From the NCBI GenBank assembly GCA_016712745.1, contig JADJQN010000015.1:124001-188000 (forward strand): a stretch of 64,000 bases of DNA. The letters run 5' to 3'. The position numbers were made by a program, and so were the translations under genes. The stretch comes from Sandaracinaceae bacterium (GTDB lineage Bacteria > Myxococcota_A > Polyangia > Polyangiales > JADJQN01). The notes under the pieces are model-generated. The model made no database searches and was not told where the DNA came from. It saw only the letters and a list, made by a program, of their open reading frames with translations. This document shows positions 26,059 through 34,528 of the stretch, in pieces; positions within the stretch are counted from its first letter, which is position 1, and each line of letters opens with the position of its first letter.

Positions 26059-26772
26059 ATGGGCGTGAAGATTCAAACGACGATGGATGGACGCGTGCTT
26101 CGCTTGAAGCTCGACGATGGCAAGGCCAACACGATGGAGGCCACGTGGGTGCGCGAGATGCACGCGGCGCTCGACCACGCCGAGAAGAGCGCCGGTGCGG
26201 TGCTCATCGAGGGCCGGGAAGGTCGTTTCAGTGGTGGCCTTGATTTGAAAGTGTTGCCGACACTCGGACGCGACGCGTTGAAAGAGTTCGTGCGCGATTA
26301 TCAGCGCTGCGTACTTCGCATCTTTATGTTTCCGAAGCCGATCGTTTGCGCGATCGCTGGCCACGCGATTGCCGGCGGCGCCATCCTCGCGCTGGCGAGC
26401 GACCGACGCATCATGGGAGACGGCGACTTTCAGATCGGGCTGCGCGAAGTCGCGATCGGAATTCCATTGCCAACGTTTGGCTGCGAGCTCGCGCGCTCGG
26501 TGATGCCGCCAACATCGTTGGTCGGCGCCGTGATGCGCGGTGAGCTCTACGCTCCCAAGCTAGCGCTCGCGTGCGGAATGGTCGACAAGGTCGTGCCGCT
26601 TTCGGATCTCGCTGCGGTTGCCCTCGAGGAGGCACGCGAGATGGCGCGGCTGCCGGACATTGCCTTCGCTACCACGAAGAAAACGTTAAAGTCACCGTAC
26701 GCGCGTTTGATGGAATCTGCCGAAAGCGCCGACCTCGACGCGTTGACGAACGCGATCCCCGCCGCACCCTGA
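26059..26772 (+). CDS. Enoyl-CoA hydratase/isomerase family protein
   Basis: Product of 237 residues from the ATG at 26059 (another ATG lies four codons earlier). It has the crotonase fold signature: the first oxyanion-hole segment F-S-G-G-L-D-L-K, the second oxyanion segment C-A-I-A-G-H-A-I-A-G-G-A, then D-R-R-I-M-G-D and L-R-E-V-A-I-G-I-P. These enzymes act on acyl-CoA thioesters (hydration, isomerisation, hydrolysis). The G-G-T-Q-R-L motif of true beta-oxidation hydratases is replaced by T-F-G-C-E-L-A-R, so the second catalytic glutamate cannot be assigned and the exact reaction is open. It is slightly short for the family (about 255). It lies 19 nt upstream of thyA and may share its transcript. 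Confidence 0.8.
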   Translation: MGVKIQTTMDGRVLRLKLDDGKANTMEATWVREMHAALDHAEKSAGAVLIEGREGRFSGGLDLKVLPTLGRDALKEFVRDYQRCVLRIFMFPKPIVCAIAGHAIAGGAILALASDRRIMGDGDFQIGLREVAIGIPLPTFGCELARSVMPPTSLVGAVMRGELYAPKLALACGMVDKVVPLSDLAAVALEEAREMARLPDIAFATTKKTLKSPYARLMESAESADLDALTNAIPAAP

Positions 26773-26791
26773 TTGCACTGGCAAGCTGACG

Positions 26792-27634
26792 ATGAAGCAA
26801 TATCTCGATTTACTGCAGACGATTCTCGACCAGGGCCGCGACCGCCCTGATCGGACGGGCACCGGGACGCGCAGCGTGTTTGGCCATCAGATGCGTTTCG
26901 ACTTGCGCGCGGGCTTTCCGCTCGTCACGACCAAGAAGCTGCATCTGCGTTCGATCATTCACGAGCTGCTTTGGTTCTTGCGGGGCGAGACGCGCGTTGA
27001 GTCGTTGCAAGCCGAGGGCGTCAAGATCTGGGACGACTGGGCGACGCCGGAGCAGACGGCCCGTTTCGGACGCCAAGCTGGCGACCTTGGCCCAGTGTAC
27101 GGGCATCAATGGCGCAACTTCGGCGCGACACTGTTGGACGACGGCAGTTACACGAACGATGGTGTCGATCAGATTGCGCGCCTGCTCAACGATTTGAAAA
27201 AGAATCCCATGAGCCGCCGCCACCTCGTCACGGGATGGAATCCAAAAGAAGCCGATCAAGTCGCGCTTCCGCCATGTCACACGCTCTTTCAATTCTACGT
27301 CCAAGACGGCGAGCTTTCCTGCCAACTCTACCAGCGCAGCGGCGATGTTTTTCTGGGCGTGCCCTTCAACATCGCAAGCTATGCGCTGATGACGATGATG
27401 GTCGCGCACGTGTGCGACCTGAAACCAGGCGAGTTCGTTCACACGCTGGGCGACGCACATCTTTATCAGAATCACCTCGAGCAAGCGCGCCTTCAACTCA
27501 CACGCGAGCCTCGCCCTTTACCTACGATGACGATCAATCCGGGCGTGCGCGATCTGTTCGCCTTCAAGTACGAGGATTTCGTGCTGAGCGGATATGATCC
27601 GCATCCGCACATCAAGGCCGAGGTGTCGGTGTGA
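26792..27634 (+). CDS. thyA: Thymidylate synthase
   Basis: Product of 280 residues, converting dUMP to dTMP with methylene-tetrahydrofolate in the cytoplasm. The whole ThyA pattern is present: R-P-D-R-T-G-T-G-T at residues 18-26, P-L-V-T-T-K-K-L-H, E-L-L-W-F-L-R-G, V-Y-G-H-Q-W-R, the catalytic Cys162 in L-P-P-C-H-T-L-F-Q-F-Y-V, Y-Q-R-S-G-D-V-F-L-G-V-P-F-N-I-A-S-Y, and D-A-H-L-Y-Q-N-H. It is about 16 residues longer than the E. coli enzyme owing to a longer segment before the Q-W-R motif, as in many other bacteria. Its stop overlaps the GTG of folA, so dTMP synthesis and folate recycling are coupled. Confidence 0.97.
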   Translation: MKQYLDLLQTILDQGRDRPDRTGTGTRSVFGHQMRFDLRAGFPLVTTKKLHLRSIIHELLWFLRGETRVESLQAEGVKIWDDWATPEQTARFGRQAGDLGPVYGHQWRNFGATLLDDGSYTNDGVDQIARLLNDLKKNPMSRRHLVTGWNPKEADQVALPPCHTLFQFYVQDGELSCQLYQRSGDVFLGVPFNIASYALMTMMVAHVCDLKPGEFVHTLGDAHLYQNHLEQARLQLTREPRPLPTMTINPGVRDLFAFKYEDFVLSGYDPHPHIKAEVSV

Positions 27635-28113
27635 AGCTTGCGCCTCTCGCGCTCGTCGTTGCGGTCGCGAAGAACGGCGTCATCGGCCGCGATGGGGGGC
27701 TGCCCTGGCGCTTTCCCGAGGACCTGAAGTTCTTCAAGCGCATCACCGTTGGCCACGCGGTTATCATGGGCCGCAACACGTACGAATCGATCGGCAAGCC
27801 GCTGCCTGATCGTCGCAACATCGTGATCACGCGCACAGCGGGATACAGTGCGCCGGGCTGCGAAGCAGTGTCGTCGTTGGAGGATGCACTGCGCCTCGCG
27901 CGCGCAAATGATTCGGAGCCGCGCATCATCGGAGGAGCGTCACTGTATGAAGCTGCAATGCCGCTCGTCACGACGATGTACTACACCGAGATTGACGAAG
28001 AGCCGGCAGGCAACGTCTTCTTCCCGAAATTCGACCGCAGCGAGTTCATCGAAACGCAACGACGCGCGGGTGAGGATCCCCGTCTCGCATTCGTCACGCT
28101 GACGCGGAAGTAG
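27631..28113 (+). CDS. folA: Dihydrofolate reductase
   Basis: Product of 160 residues from a GTG overlapping the thyA stop (GTGA). It reduces the dihydrofolate made by ThyA back to tetrahydrofolate with NADPH. Visible motifs: A-V-A-K-N-G-V-I-G, L-P-W-R-F-P-E-D-L with Asp31 in the position of the catalytic acid, V-I-M-G-R-N-T-Y-E-S-I-G, L-P-D-R-R-N-I-V-I-T-R and I-I-G-G-A-S-L-Y. Length is normal. The gene is followed after 14 nt by the first copy of the 67-bp hairpin element, which could also terminate its transcript. Confidence 0.96.
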   Translation: MKLAPLALVVAVAKNGVIGRDGGLPWRFPEDLKFFKRITVGHAVIMGRNTYESIGKPLPDRRNIVITRTAGYSAPGCEAVSSLEDALRLARANDSEPRIIGGASLYEAAMPLVTTMYYTEIDEEPAGNVFFPKFDRSEFIETQRRAGEDPRLAFVTLTRK

Positions 28114-28127
28114 CCGCGCACTAGCCC

Positions 28128-28194
28128 GGGGACGATCGGTGAAATAGTGAAATAAGGACGCGAACGCTATTTCACTATTTCACCGATCGTCCCC
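28128..28194. repeat. Hairpin element, copy 1
   Basis: A perfect 27-bp inverted repeat with a 13-nt loop between the convergent folA and FG-GAP lipoprotein genes. The arm begins GGGGACGATCGGTGAAAT and continues with a second copy of the octamer TGAAATAG cut short by one base. The same arm occurs at 34036-34103 and 45794-45857. The right end is followed by GTCTCG, as in copy 2. There is no U tract. The arms are much more AT-rich than their surroundings. Confidence 0.95.
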
Positions 28195-28238
28195 GTCTCG
28201 AAGAGCGCTGGTTGCGCTAATCGGTCGTGGTTCTGAGA

Positions 28239-31200
28239 CTATTGCGTGGCGAGACCGGAGGCCCACCGCACGCCGGTGTAACCAGTCGGTGCGAAGAGCG
28301 CCATCGTCGGCGTTGGCGCTACGCCGAACATTCCACTCATCCCAGCGTAGAAGTACGACTCGTCGCTGTAGGTTCCGATCTGAACATCGACGCGCCCGTC
28401 ACCATCCACGTCTCCGACCAAGCCCACGGCCGTGCCGAAACCATTGAGGAGCGTCGTGGGATTGTAGAGCGTTTGCGATGGTACGGTTCCGAATCCAGCG
28501 GCGCTGCCTGTATATACCCACGCGCGTCCTGTGCCCACGCCAACACCAAAACCGGCATCCTTCGACGCAATCACGAGATCGGGAAACCCATCACCGTTCA
28601 GATCACCCGGGACTGCAAGGTAGTATCCAAAGCTGGTGTTCCCCTCTGGAGCGGGCACCGTCAGCGTCGACAGCAGCGCGAGCGATCCTGAAGCCGCGCC
28701 CGCATAGACTTCGAGCGCGGAGTTAGTCGTCTTGATGAGATCCGAATAGCCGTCTGCATTGACATCGGCGGCCACGATTCGAGAGTAGGCGCCTGTCCCT
28801 ACAAGAGTGCCGGCCGTGGCCGATAGCCCCGTCGCCGAACCAAAGTAAATGTAGGCCGCCATACTCGCTGGGGGCATAGCAATATCTGAGAAACCGTCTC
28901 CGTTAAAATCTCCCGTGGCTATCGCGTTCACATCTACCCGAGTGTAAATCGCGTTCGCGTATCCGCGTGCCGGTGAGGTGCTCAAACCTGCAGCCGATCC
29001 GTAATAGACGTAGGCCATAAAGCTCGTGCATCCGACCATCACGTCGCCAAATCCGTCGCCGTTCACGTCACCTGCCGGGTGCACGCGCACTGCAAAGCTT
29101 GCGCCCGCGTCGAGCGGCGCACTGATCGTAAGAGACGGAGTCAGTGCCGGACCCGAGGCGGAACCGTAGTGCACGTGCATGCGGCCAGTGTTGCTCGAAT
29201 AGCCAGGCTCGCCAACGATGACGTCGGCGTAGCCGTCGCGGTTGATGTCCGTGAGAGCTAGCGTCACACCGTAGCGCGATGAAGCTCCTCCGGCTGTCAA
29301 TACGTAGTCGGCATTGATCGACAGTCCCGACGAACGCCCGCGAAATATCGAAACGCGTTCCACTGGCTGAACAATATTGCCAAGCGCGATATCGGAGTAG
29401 CCGTCACCGTCGACATCCCGAAGACCTTGGCCAAACACCGAATCGAACGCGCCGCTGCGAGCGGGCACTGTGAACTGCCACGTCGCGCTTCGTGTCGAGC
29501 CCGTGCTTGCGCCGATGCGACCTAGCAATCGCCAGAAATACACGCCTGCCGCGAGCGCCGGAGACGGTGTGTAGGAAGAACCGCTCGCATTTGCACTCTG
29601 CACGACGGTCGTACAGGCGCGGTCCGCGCAGATTTCTACCCACGCCCCGGTGGAACCGGCCCCGAGCTGCCACGTTAGCTGCGGGGATTGTGTCGTGGCA
29701 ACCGACGAGGACAGTGGCCGAATCGGTCGCGGCGGCGCGACGTCGCAGCTGCTTCCATTGACGACAAAACCTGCCGCACATGTGAATCCACAATTGGCTC
29801 CGTTGCAGGTTGGTGTGCCGTTGCTCGGGGCTGTGCACGGGGCCTCTCCGCACGATGCGCCGCAGGTGCTAAGCGATGCGTTGCTCACGCAGGTGCCGCC
29901 GCACGCGTGGTAACCGATGCTGCACGTGATACCGCAGCTGCCGCTCGCGCACGTGGCGTTTCCGTTGGTCGGGACGGGGCACACGGTGCAGCTCGATCCG
30001 CAGTGGGTCGGATCGTTGGCTGGGACGCACGAACCGCTGCAGGAGTTGTAGCCGACGTTGCAGCTTACGCTGCAGCTGACGCCGTCGCAGCTCGCAGATC
30101 CGTTGGACGGCGGGGGCGAGCAAACCAAACATGGAGCGCCGCATGCGGAGATGCTGTTGATCGGCACGCACGAGCCGCCGCACGAATGGTAACCGGGCTG
30201 GCATTCAGAACCGCAGCGCACGCCGTCGCACGTCGCCATTGCAAACGCGGGTGCGCCCGGACACGTTGTGCACGATGAACCGCACGAAAGAATGCTGTTG
30301 TCACTGACGCAGACGCTACCGCAAAGATGATAGCCAAAATCGCAGACGATGCTGCAGGTGTGCGCGGAACATTCCGCGTGACCGTTCGGCGAAGTTGGGC
30401 AAGCGCGCGAACAGGAGCCACACGCATCGACATCGGTTTCGAGGTCCACGCATTGAGAACCGCAGCGCGTGGGTGTGCTCCCCCCACATCCGGACGAACA
30501 CGCATAAACCCCGCCCATGCTTGCACTGCAGACCGGGGTCGCACCGCTGCAGGAAGTCGTGCACGTGCCGCATTGGGATGCGGTTGAGACGTCGGTCTCG
30601 CAGCCTGCGAGTGGGTCGCTTTCGCAATGCGCAAAGCCATCGCGGCAGGTCACGGCGCAGCTGCCCGCCTCGCAGCTTGCGCTCGAAGCCTCGACGTTTG
30701 GCAAAGCCGTACAGTCGATGGCGCAGTCTCCGCAATGGTGGACATCGATTTCAGTATCCACACAGCTTGCGCCGCACAGAACTTCACTAGACGCGCAGCT
30801 TGGACCCGAATCAGTTGCGGTGAGCATGTCCGGCGAGACGCTCATGTCTTGCAGCAACTCCATGTCGAGCGCCTCCGCGTCGAGAACTTCTGCGTCCAGG
30901 CCCTCTGCGTCAAAGCCAGCCGCATCAGTATCGATGGTTGCGTCCGAGACGCCTGCGTCTAAGAGCTCTGCAGGCAGAACGGGCAAGCAACCTCGGAACG
31001 GGTCGCACCATTCTTGCGCCTCACAAAGACTCTCCTCCGGTTCCGAATAGATGCACACGCCGTCCTCGCACGTCGCATCTGCACAGGCTGCTGTCGTCGA
31101 ACAGGCGGTCGGTGGAGTTGCATCGGACGTGCACGCGATCGCAGGGCAAAACTCTGGCGCACCGGGCTGACAGCGGTCATCGACGCAGCGGCCGTCGAAG

Positions 31201-31643
31201 CACGCCGCGTTCAGTGCCTCCCCGCCCGGAGAAGGACACGCGACACGCGCGCAGTTGCGTGTCACCACGACACGCAGCCCAAAGTCCGACGCGAAAGCCA
31301 ATCGCGTCGGCCGCTCCGCAAGAATGAGTCCGGACGCGTCGCGGAGCCGAACGATGACTAAGAGGTTCTGGTTTTCCGCCAAGTCGAACGAGCTAACTCG
31401 TCGTTCCGGGACAAAGCGCATGGCGGACGTCGCGGGAAGCGTGCGCGTGCCGATAGATACTGCGGCCTCGTCACGACCGTTGTCGGTCAAGACCTCGAGC
31501 TCGACCGAAGTGAACTCCACCCCGGCGACGAGATCTGTCTTCAAGTAGACAACTAAGCTTGCGTCCGAGGCGCACGCTGCAAGAACAGTCGACAAGAGAA
31601 CGACCACCGCCATCCAACGCCGGCATGCGTACATGGGGCGCAT
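28239..31643 (-). CDS. Giant surface lipoprotein: Cys repeats plus FG-GAP propeller
   Basis: From the ATG at 31643 the product is about 1134 residues; an upstream ATG at 31688 would add 15 residues before the signal peptide. Layout: lipobox (V-L-A-A-C) and a beta domain of about 110 residues. A Cys module follows (C-x-D-G-R-C-V-D-D-R-C, E-W-C-D-P), then an Asp/Ala/Leu linker. About seven Cys-rich repeats of the C-G-S-x-C-V-D ... C-G-S-C type come next, then a fibronectin-like domain. The end is seven FG-GAP-like blades with calcium-type D-x-N/D-x-D-G loops (D-V-D-G-D-G-Y-S-D-I). Such integrin-like propellers mediate adhesion. The N-terminal 200 residues match the lipoprotein at 51367. Confidence 0.82.
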   Translation of the reverse strand: MRPMYACRRWMAVVVLLSTVLAACASDASLVVYLKTDLVAGVEFTSVELEVLTDNGRDEAAVSIGTRTLPATSAMRFVPERRVSSFDLAENQNLLVIVRLRDASGLILAERPTRLAFASDFGLRVVVTRNCARVACPSPGGEALNAACFDGRCVDDRCQPGAPEFCPAIACTSDATPPTACSTTAACADATCEDGVCIYSEPEESLCEAQEWCDPFRGCLPVLPAELLDAGVSDATIDTDAAGFDAEGLDAEVLDAEALDMELLQDMSVSPDMLTATDSGPSCASSEVLCGASCVDTEIDVHHCGDCAIDCTALPNVEASSASCEAGSCAVTCRDGFAHCESDPLAGCETDVSTASQCGTCTTSCSGATPVCSASMGGVYACSSGCGGSTPTRCGSQCVDLETDVDACGSCSRACPTSPNGHAECSAHTCSIVCDFGYHLCGSVCVSDNSILSCGSSCTTCPGAPAFAMATCDGVRCGSECQPGYHSCGGSCVPINSISACGAPCLVCSPPPSNGSASCDGVSCSVSCNVGYNSCSGSCVPANDPTHCGSSCTVCPVPTNGNATCASGSCGITCSIGYHACGGTCVSNASLSTCGASCGEAPCTAPSNGTPTCNGANCGFTCAAGFVVNGSSCDVAPPRPIRPLSSSVATTQSPQLTWQLGAGSTGAWVEICADRACTTVVQSANASGSSYTPSPALAAGVYFWRLLGRIGASTGSTRSATWQFTVPARSGAFDSVFGQGLRDVDGDGYSDIALGNIVQPVERVSIFRGRSSGLSINADYVLTAGGASSRYGVTLALTDINRDGYADVIVGEPGYSSNTGRMHVHYGSASGPALTPSLTISAPLDAGASFAVRVHPAGDVNGDGFGDVMVGCTSFMAYVYYGSAAGLSTSPARGYANAIYTRVDVNAIATGDFNGDGFSDIAMPPASMAAYIYFGSATGLSATAGTLVGTGAYSRIVAADVNADGYSDLIKTTNSALEVYAGAASGSLALLSTLTVPAPEGNTSFGYYLAVPGDLNGDGFPDLVIASKDAGFGVGVGTGRAWVYTGSAAGFGTVPSQTLYNPTTLLNGFGTAVGLVGDVDGDGRVDVQIGTYSDESYFYAGMSGMFGVAPTPTMALFAPTGYTGVRWASGLATQ

Positions 31644-31699
31644 GGTCACTGAAGTGGCGACAAATAGAAATGCCTCACGTGTCCTCATTCGTCGCGCGA

Positions 31700-33868
31700 C
31701 TACGGCACCCGAACTAGGACGATGGATTGGTATGCGCCGAGGGAGATTGTGCCTGATCGCGGCGTGTTCATCATGTCGACGTAGTTGCCGTCGAGCGCGA
31801 TGTCACGGCTGGCTGCAGTGCCGTTGTACTCAAAGCGAATGTCGCCTTCGGACGCCGCCGTCACGGGGGAAATACTCGAAGCGGCATCCTGCCCCGTGTG
31901 TGCGCTCCACTCAGCGACGGTCATGTAAACGTTCTCACCGTTCTGATCCATCCAGACGGTGGGCATTCCGCTTCGATCGTTGATCGGACGCGCAAACACG
32001 TTGTGATCCGATGAGAAGCTGGCGGGCATGCTCTCCGACATCGGCTCGAAATACGCTGAATATTGCGACGCGGTCCGCGCAACAAGGATGTTGTTTTGCA
32101 ACGAGATGTTGCTGATCTCGACCGTGTTGTATTTCAGCAAGTACAAGCCGCGCGCGCAATCGTAGATTGTGTTTCCCGTGCTCGTCGATTCGTGTGCGCC
32201 ATTGAGGAAGAGCCCGAGTTGGCCGTGGGCAATCGTATTATTGATGTAGTCCACGTTCGCGCTGGTTCCGTCGTTGTATATGCCGTGTGCCTCGCTCGTA
32301 TCTGGAGAAGGCGAGCCGGCGCCGGCGCCGATCATGTTGATCACGATGTTGTCGCGGACAACGCGTTGCTCCGCGTACGACTCTTGGGCTTGGCTGGGAT
32401 AGGTGTAGATCGCGCCGCCATCGTCTTTGATGTAGCCGGTTGTGTCGACGAAGTTGTTGCGAACGATCGTGCCTTCTCCGTCCCACTTGATGCCAACGTA
32501 GCCAACGTTGCGAATGGTGTTGTACGCAATCTCACCGTGATTGCCGTTGGCGACGATGCCTTCGTAGCCGCCATCTCCAGAAGCGCCCATGCCCGGGATA
32601 TTGCCGATGTTATAGAGGGTATTGCCGCTGATCAGCGCATCGTCCGAGGAGGCCGCAAGGATCGCGGTGCTGTTGATCTCGCTGAACTGGCTAGCTGTTA
32701 CAACCAAGTTGGGCGAGTTGGGATACGCGTAGATTCCGTCTCGACCGATATAGCCAAACTCGCAGTTCTGCACGGTGATGAATGCGTTCGCGTTCGTATC
32801 GACTCCAGCATTGTTGAAACCCACAAAGCTGACGTTGTCGAAAACCACATGCTGCGCTCCTTCAACAGAGGCGCCGACTTCGAGAGTGGCAACTCGTACG
32901 TTGCTCGGCTCGCCTGCGCTGAACATGCGCAGGTGATGAGAGGTCGGGTTGTAGTACCAGTCGTTCTGCTCGGTGAGCGTGCGCGCATCCTTCTGGATGA
33001 AGTAGCCCCAACCGGCCTCCGGATCGTAACTGCTCGACGAGCTGAAGCTGAGAGTGTCCCCAGCCGAGCTCGTGATCTGAAACCGATCGAGGACCCACCG
33101 GACCTGTCGCACAACAACCTCGGCGCCAGTCCAGTTTTCTGTGGCGGCGTTGATGTGCTCGGCATCACTGACCGAATCGTGTGTCGCATCGGTGATCGGC
33201 CAGTAACCGGTCTTCGGCATTCGGCCCACTGGCGTATTATTGCCGCCGACGGCGACCATGTTGAGATCGGCCACGGTGGAGACTTCATCCGCGCTCTCCC
33301 AGATGTTGCCCCCCAATGACGACCATTCGGAAACCGTAGCGAACCCGTTGACGATCGGACGAGGACCCGTTCCGTAGGCGCCAATCGTGATTGGACTTCC
33401 GTCGTTGCCGGACGCTGATATTGAGATACTGCCTGTAAACGTTTCGCCGCGGCGAAAGAGCACACATGCGCCGGCGGCGAGGCTCGACTCGATGCTGTTC
33501 AGCTTGGTGATCGTGCGCCACGGAGTCGATGGATTGCGGGCTTCGCTCTCGCTGCGCGAGTCGTCTCCGTCCGTCGAAGAGAAATAGAAGGTGTTCTCGC
33601 CCGCGGCGCAGCTGTCCATATAAACGCCAAGGTCGGTCGTGCCCACGTCAACTGGACCCCCGTCGTACAGCCCGCCGTCAAACGTCACCGACGAGTCAGG
33701 GCGCGGACCATCGAACGAAAGGTCCGCCAGCATCGCACCGTCGCTCACCGGCGTGCCGGAATCAGCGCCGCCAGTTGCACCGAGATCTCCAGAGCAAGCC
33801 GCGAGCAACAGCGTGAGTACAGCGAGGTGTCGATATCCACATGTACTCAAGTAGCTGTGTGCGCGCAT
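31700..33868 (-). CDS. Surface lipoprotein with right-handed beta-helix
   Basis: Product of 722 residues. The signal peptide ends in a lipobox (L-L-A-A-C, Cys25) and a short Asp/Gly linker follows. Residues about 95-190 look like the start of a polysaccharide-lyase-type beta-helix (Y-F-S-S-T-D-G-D-D, W-R-T-I-T-K-L-N-S, F-R-R-G-E-T-F-T-G). From about 330 to 620 the sequence shows PbH1-type rungs (N-A-F-I-T-V-Q-N-C-E-F, I-R-N-V-G-Y-V-G-I-K, I-V-R-N-N-F-V-D-T-T-G). Proteins of this shape bind or cleave polysaccharides; I see no residue set that proves lyase activity. It lies upstream of the FG-GAP lipoprotein gene in the same direction. Confidence 0.8.
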   Translation of the reverse strand: MRAHSYLSTCGYRHLAVLTLLLAACSGDLGATGGADSGTPVSDGAMLADLSFDGPRPDSSVTFDGGLYDGGPVDVGTTDLGVYMDSCAAGENTFYFSSTDGDDSRSESEARNPSTPWRTITKLNSIESSLAAGACVLFRRGETFTGSISISASGNDGSPITIGAYGTGPRPIVNGFATVSEWSSLGGNIWESADEVSTVADLNMVAVGGNNTPVGRMPKTGYWPITDATHDSVSDAEHINAATENWTGAEVVVRQVRWVLDRFQITSSAGDTLSFSSSSSYDPEAGWGYFIQKDARTLTEQNDWYYNPTSHHLRMFSAGEPSNVRVATLEVGASVEGAQHVVFDNVSFVGFNNAGVDTNANAFITVQNCEFGYIGRDGIYAYPNSPNLVVTASQFSEINSTAILAASSDDALISGNTLYNIGNIPGMGASGDGGYEGIVANGNHGEIAYNTIRNVGYVGIKWDGEGTIVRNNFVDTTGYIKDDGGAIYTYPSQAQESYAEQRVVRDNIVINMIGAGAGSPSPDTSEAHGIYNDGTSANVDYINNTIAHGQLGLFLNGAHESTSTGNTIYDCARGLYLLKYNTVEISNISLQNNILVARTASQYSAYFEPMSESMPASFSSDHNVFARPINDRSGMPTVWMDQNGENVYMTVAEWSAHTGQDAASSISPVTAASEGDIRFEYNGTAASRDIALDGNYVDMMNTPRSGTISLGAYQSIVLVRVP

Positions 33869-34035
33869 TCAGTGGGCCCCATGGTGTTGAGTAAAACGAC
33901 TCGAGGGAAGACGCGTATAACTCTCGCAGGTGTTCGCGGATTTCACCACCGAAAATCCCGCCATTGGAGCTTCCCGATCTGGTGACGCGAGCTCGTGCAA
34001 GTTGCGCACAGACTCACACCTTGCTCACGAATATT

Positions 34036-34103
34036 GGGGACGATCGGTGAAATAGTGAAATAGGGCGCCGGAACGCTATTTCACTATTTCACCGATCGTC
34101 CCC
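34036..34103. repeat. Hairpin element, copy 2
   Basis: A perfect 28-bp inverted repeat with a 12-nt loop (GGCGCCGGAACG). Arms are identical to copies 1 and 3 over their shared length. The loop ends GGAACG, resembling copy 1 (GCGAACG), so copies 1 and 2 have the same orientation. It lies in the 286 bases between the beta-helix gene start and the truncated gene remnant at 34155; no other gene is supported there. Confidence 0.95.
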
Positions 34104-34138
34104 GTCTCGCACGTCCCGATCGTCCCCGTCTCGCACGT
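34091..34138. repeat. Partial tandem duplication of the hairpin right end
   Basis: The last 13 bases of hairpin copy 2 plus 11 flanking bases (34091-34114) are repeated directly at 34115-34138 with a single difference. A short CGTCTCGCA echo follows to about 34154, where the truncated gene begins. Neither of the other two copies has this duplication. Confidence 0.85.
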
Positions 34139-34154
34139 CTCGCACCGTCTCGCA

Positions 34155-34499
34155 GGAAGCATCGAGATTCGCGAAACGCCGTTCCGTCCGCGAGCCTTTG
34201 GGCATGATTCGCTCGGCGCGGTCTACGACGTTGGCGGAACGATCACGGCCGGCACGGGCTCAGGTGGCGGCCTCGTCGACATTTGCATCGATGGAACGCT
34301 CACCGAGAGCGAACGCGATCACGCGTGCCTTGGCTTTTTCGACGAAGAAATCGGCGCCTGGCGTTGCCAAGACATTTGCCTTCAAGCAACCGACGGCAAG
34401 CTCTGCGGCAAGACCGATCACTTCACGACCTTCGCGATTCTGCTTTCCGGCGCAGGTCGTTCTGTCGAGGGCGATCCCTGCGGTGGCGTGCGCCTCTGA
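34155..34499 (+). pseudogene. 3' remnant of a lipoprotein gene (paralogue of 57993-58964)
   Basis: The frame ending at the TGA of 34499 encodes about 114 residues that align, almost without gaps, to the last third of the lipoprotein at 57993: R-E-T-P-F-R-P (against R-E-T-P-L-H-P), V-Y-D-V-G-G, I-C-I-D-G-T-L-T-E, A-C-L-G-F-F-D-E, G-A-W-R-C-Q-D and C-G-K-T-D-H-F-T-T-F-A-I-L-L. There is no start codon, signal peptide or lipobox; the similarity stops at 34155, directly beside hairpin copy 2 and its duplicated end. I read this as a gene whose 5' two thirds were lost. A frame opening at 34198 in another phase is spurious. Confidence 0.8.
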
Positions 34500-34528
34500 A
34501 GCGAACGCCGGTCCACACGCGCCTACGA

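Noticed and set aside
28128..28194. Simple intrinsic terminator between convergent genes.
   Set aside because: The same sequence recurs at two sites that are not gene ends in the needed sense, and there is no U tract; a terminator function may be secondary.
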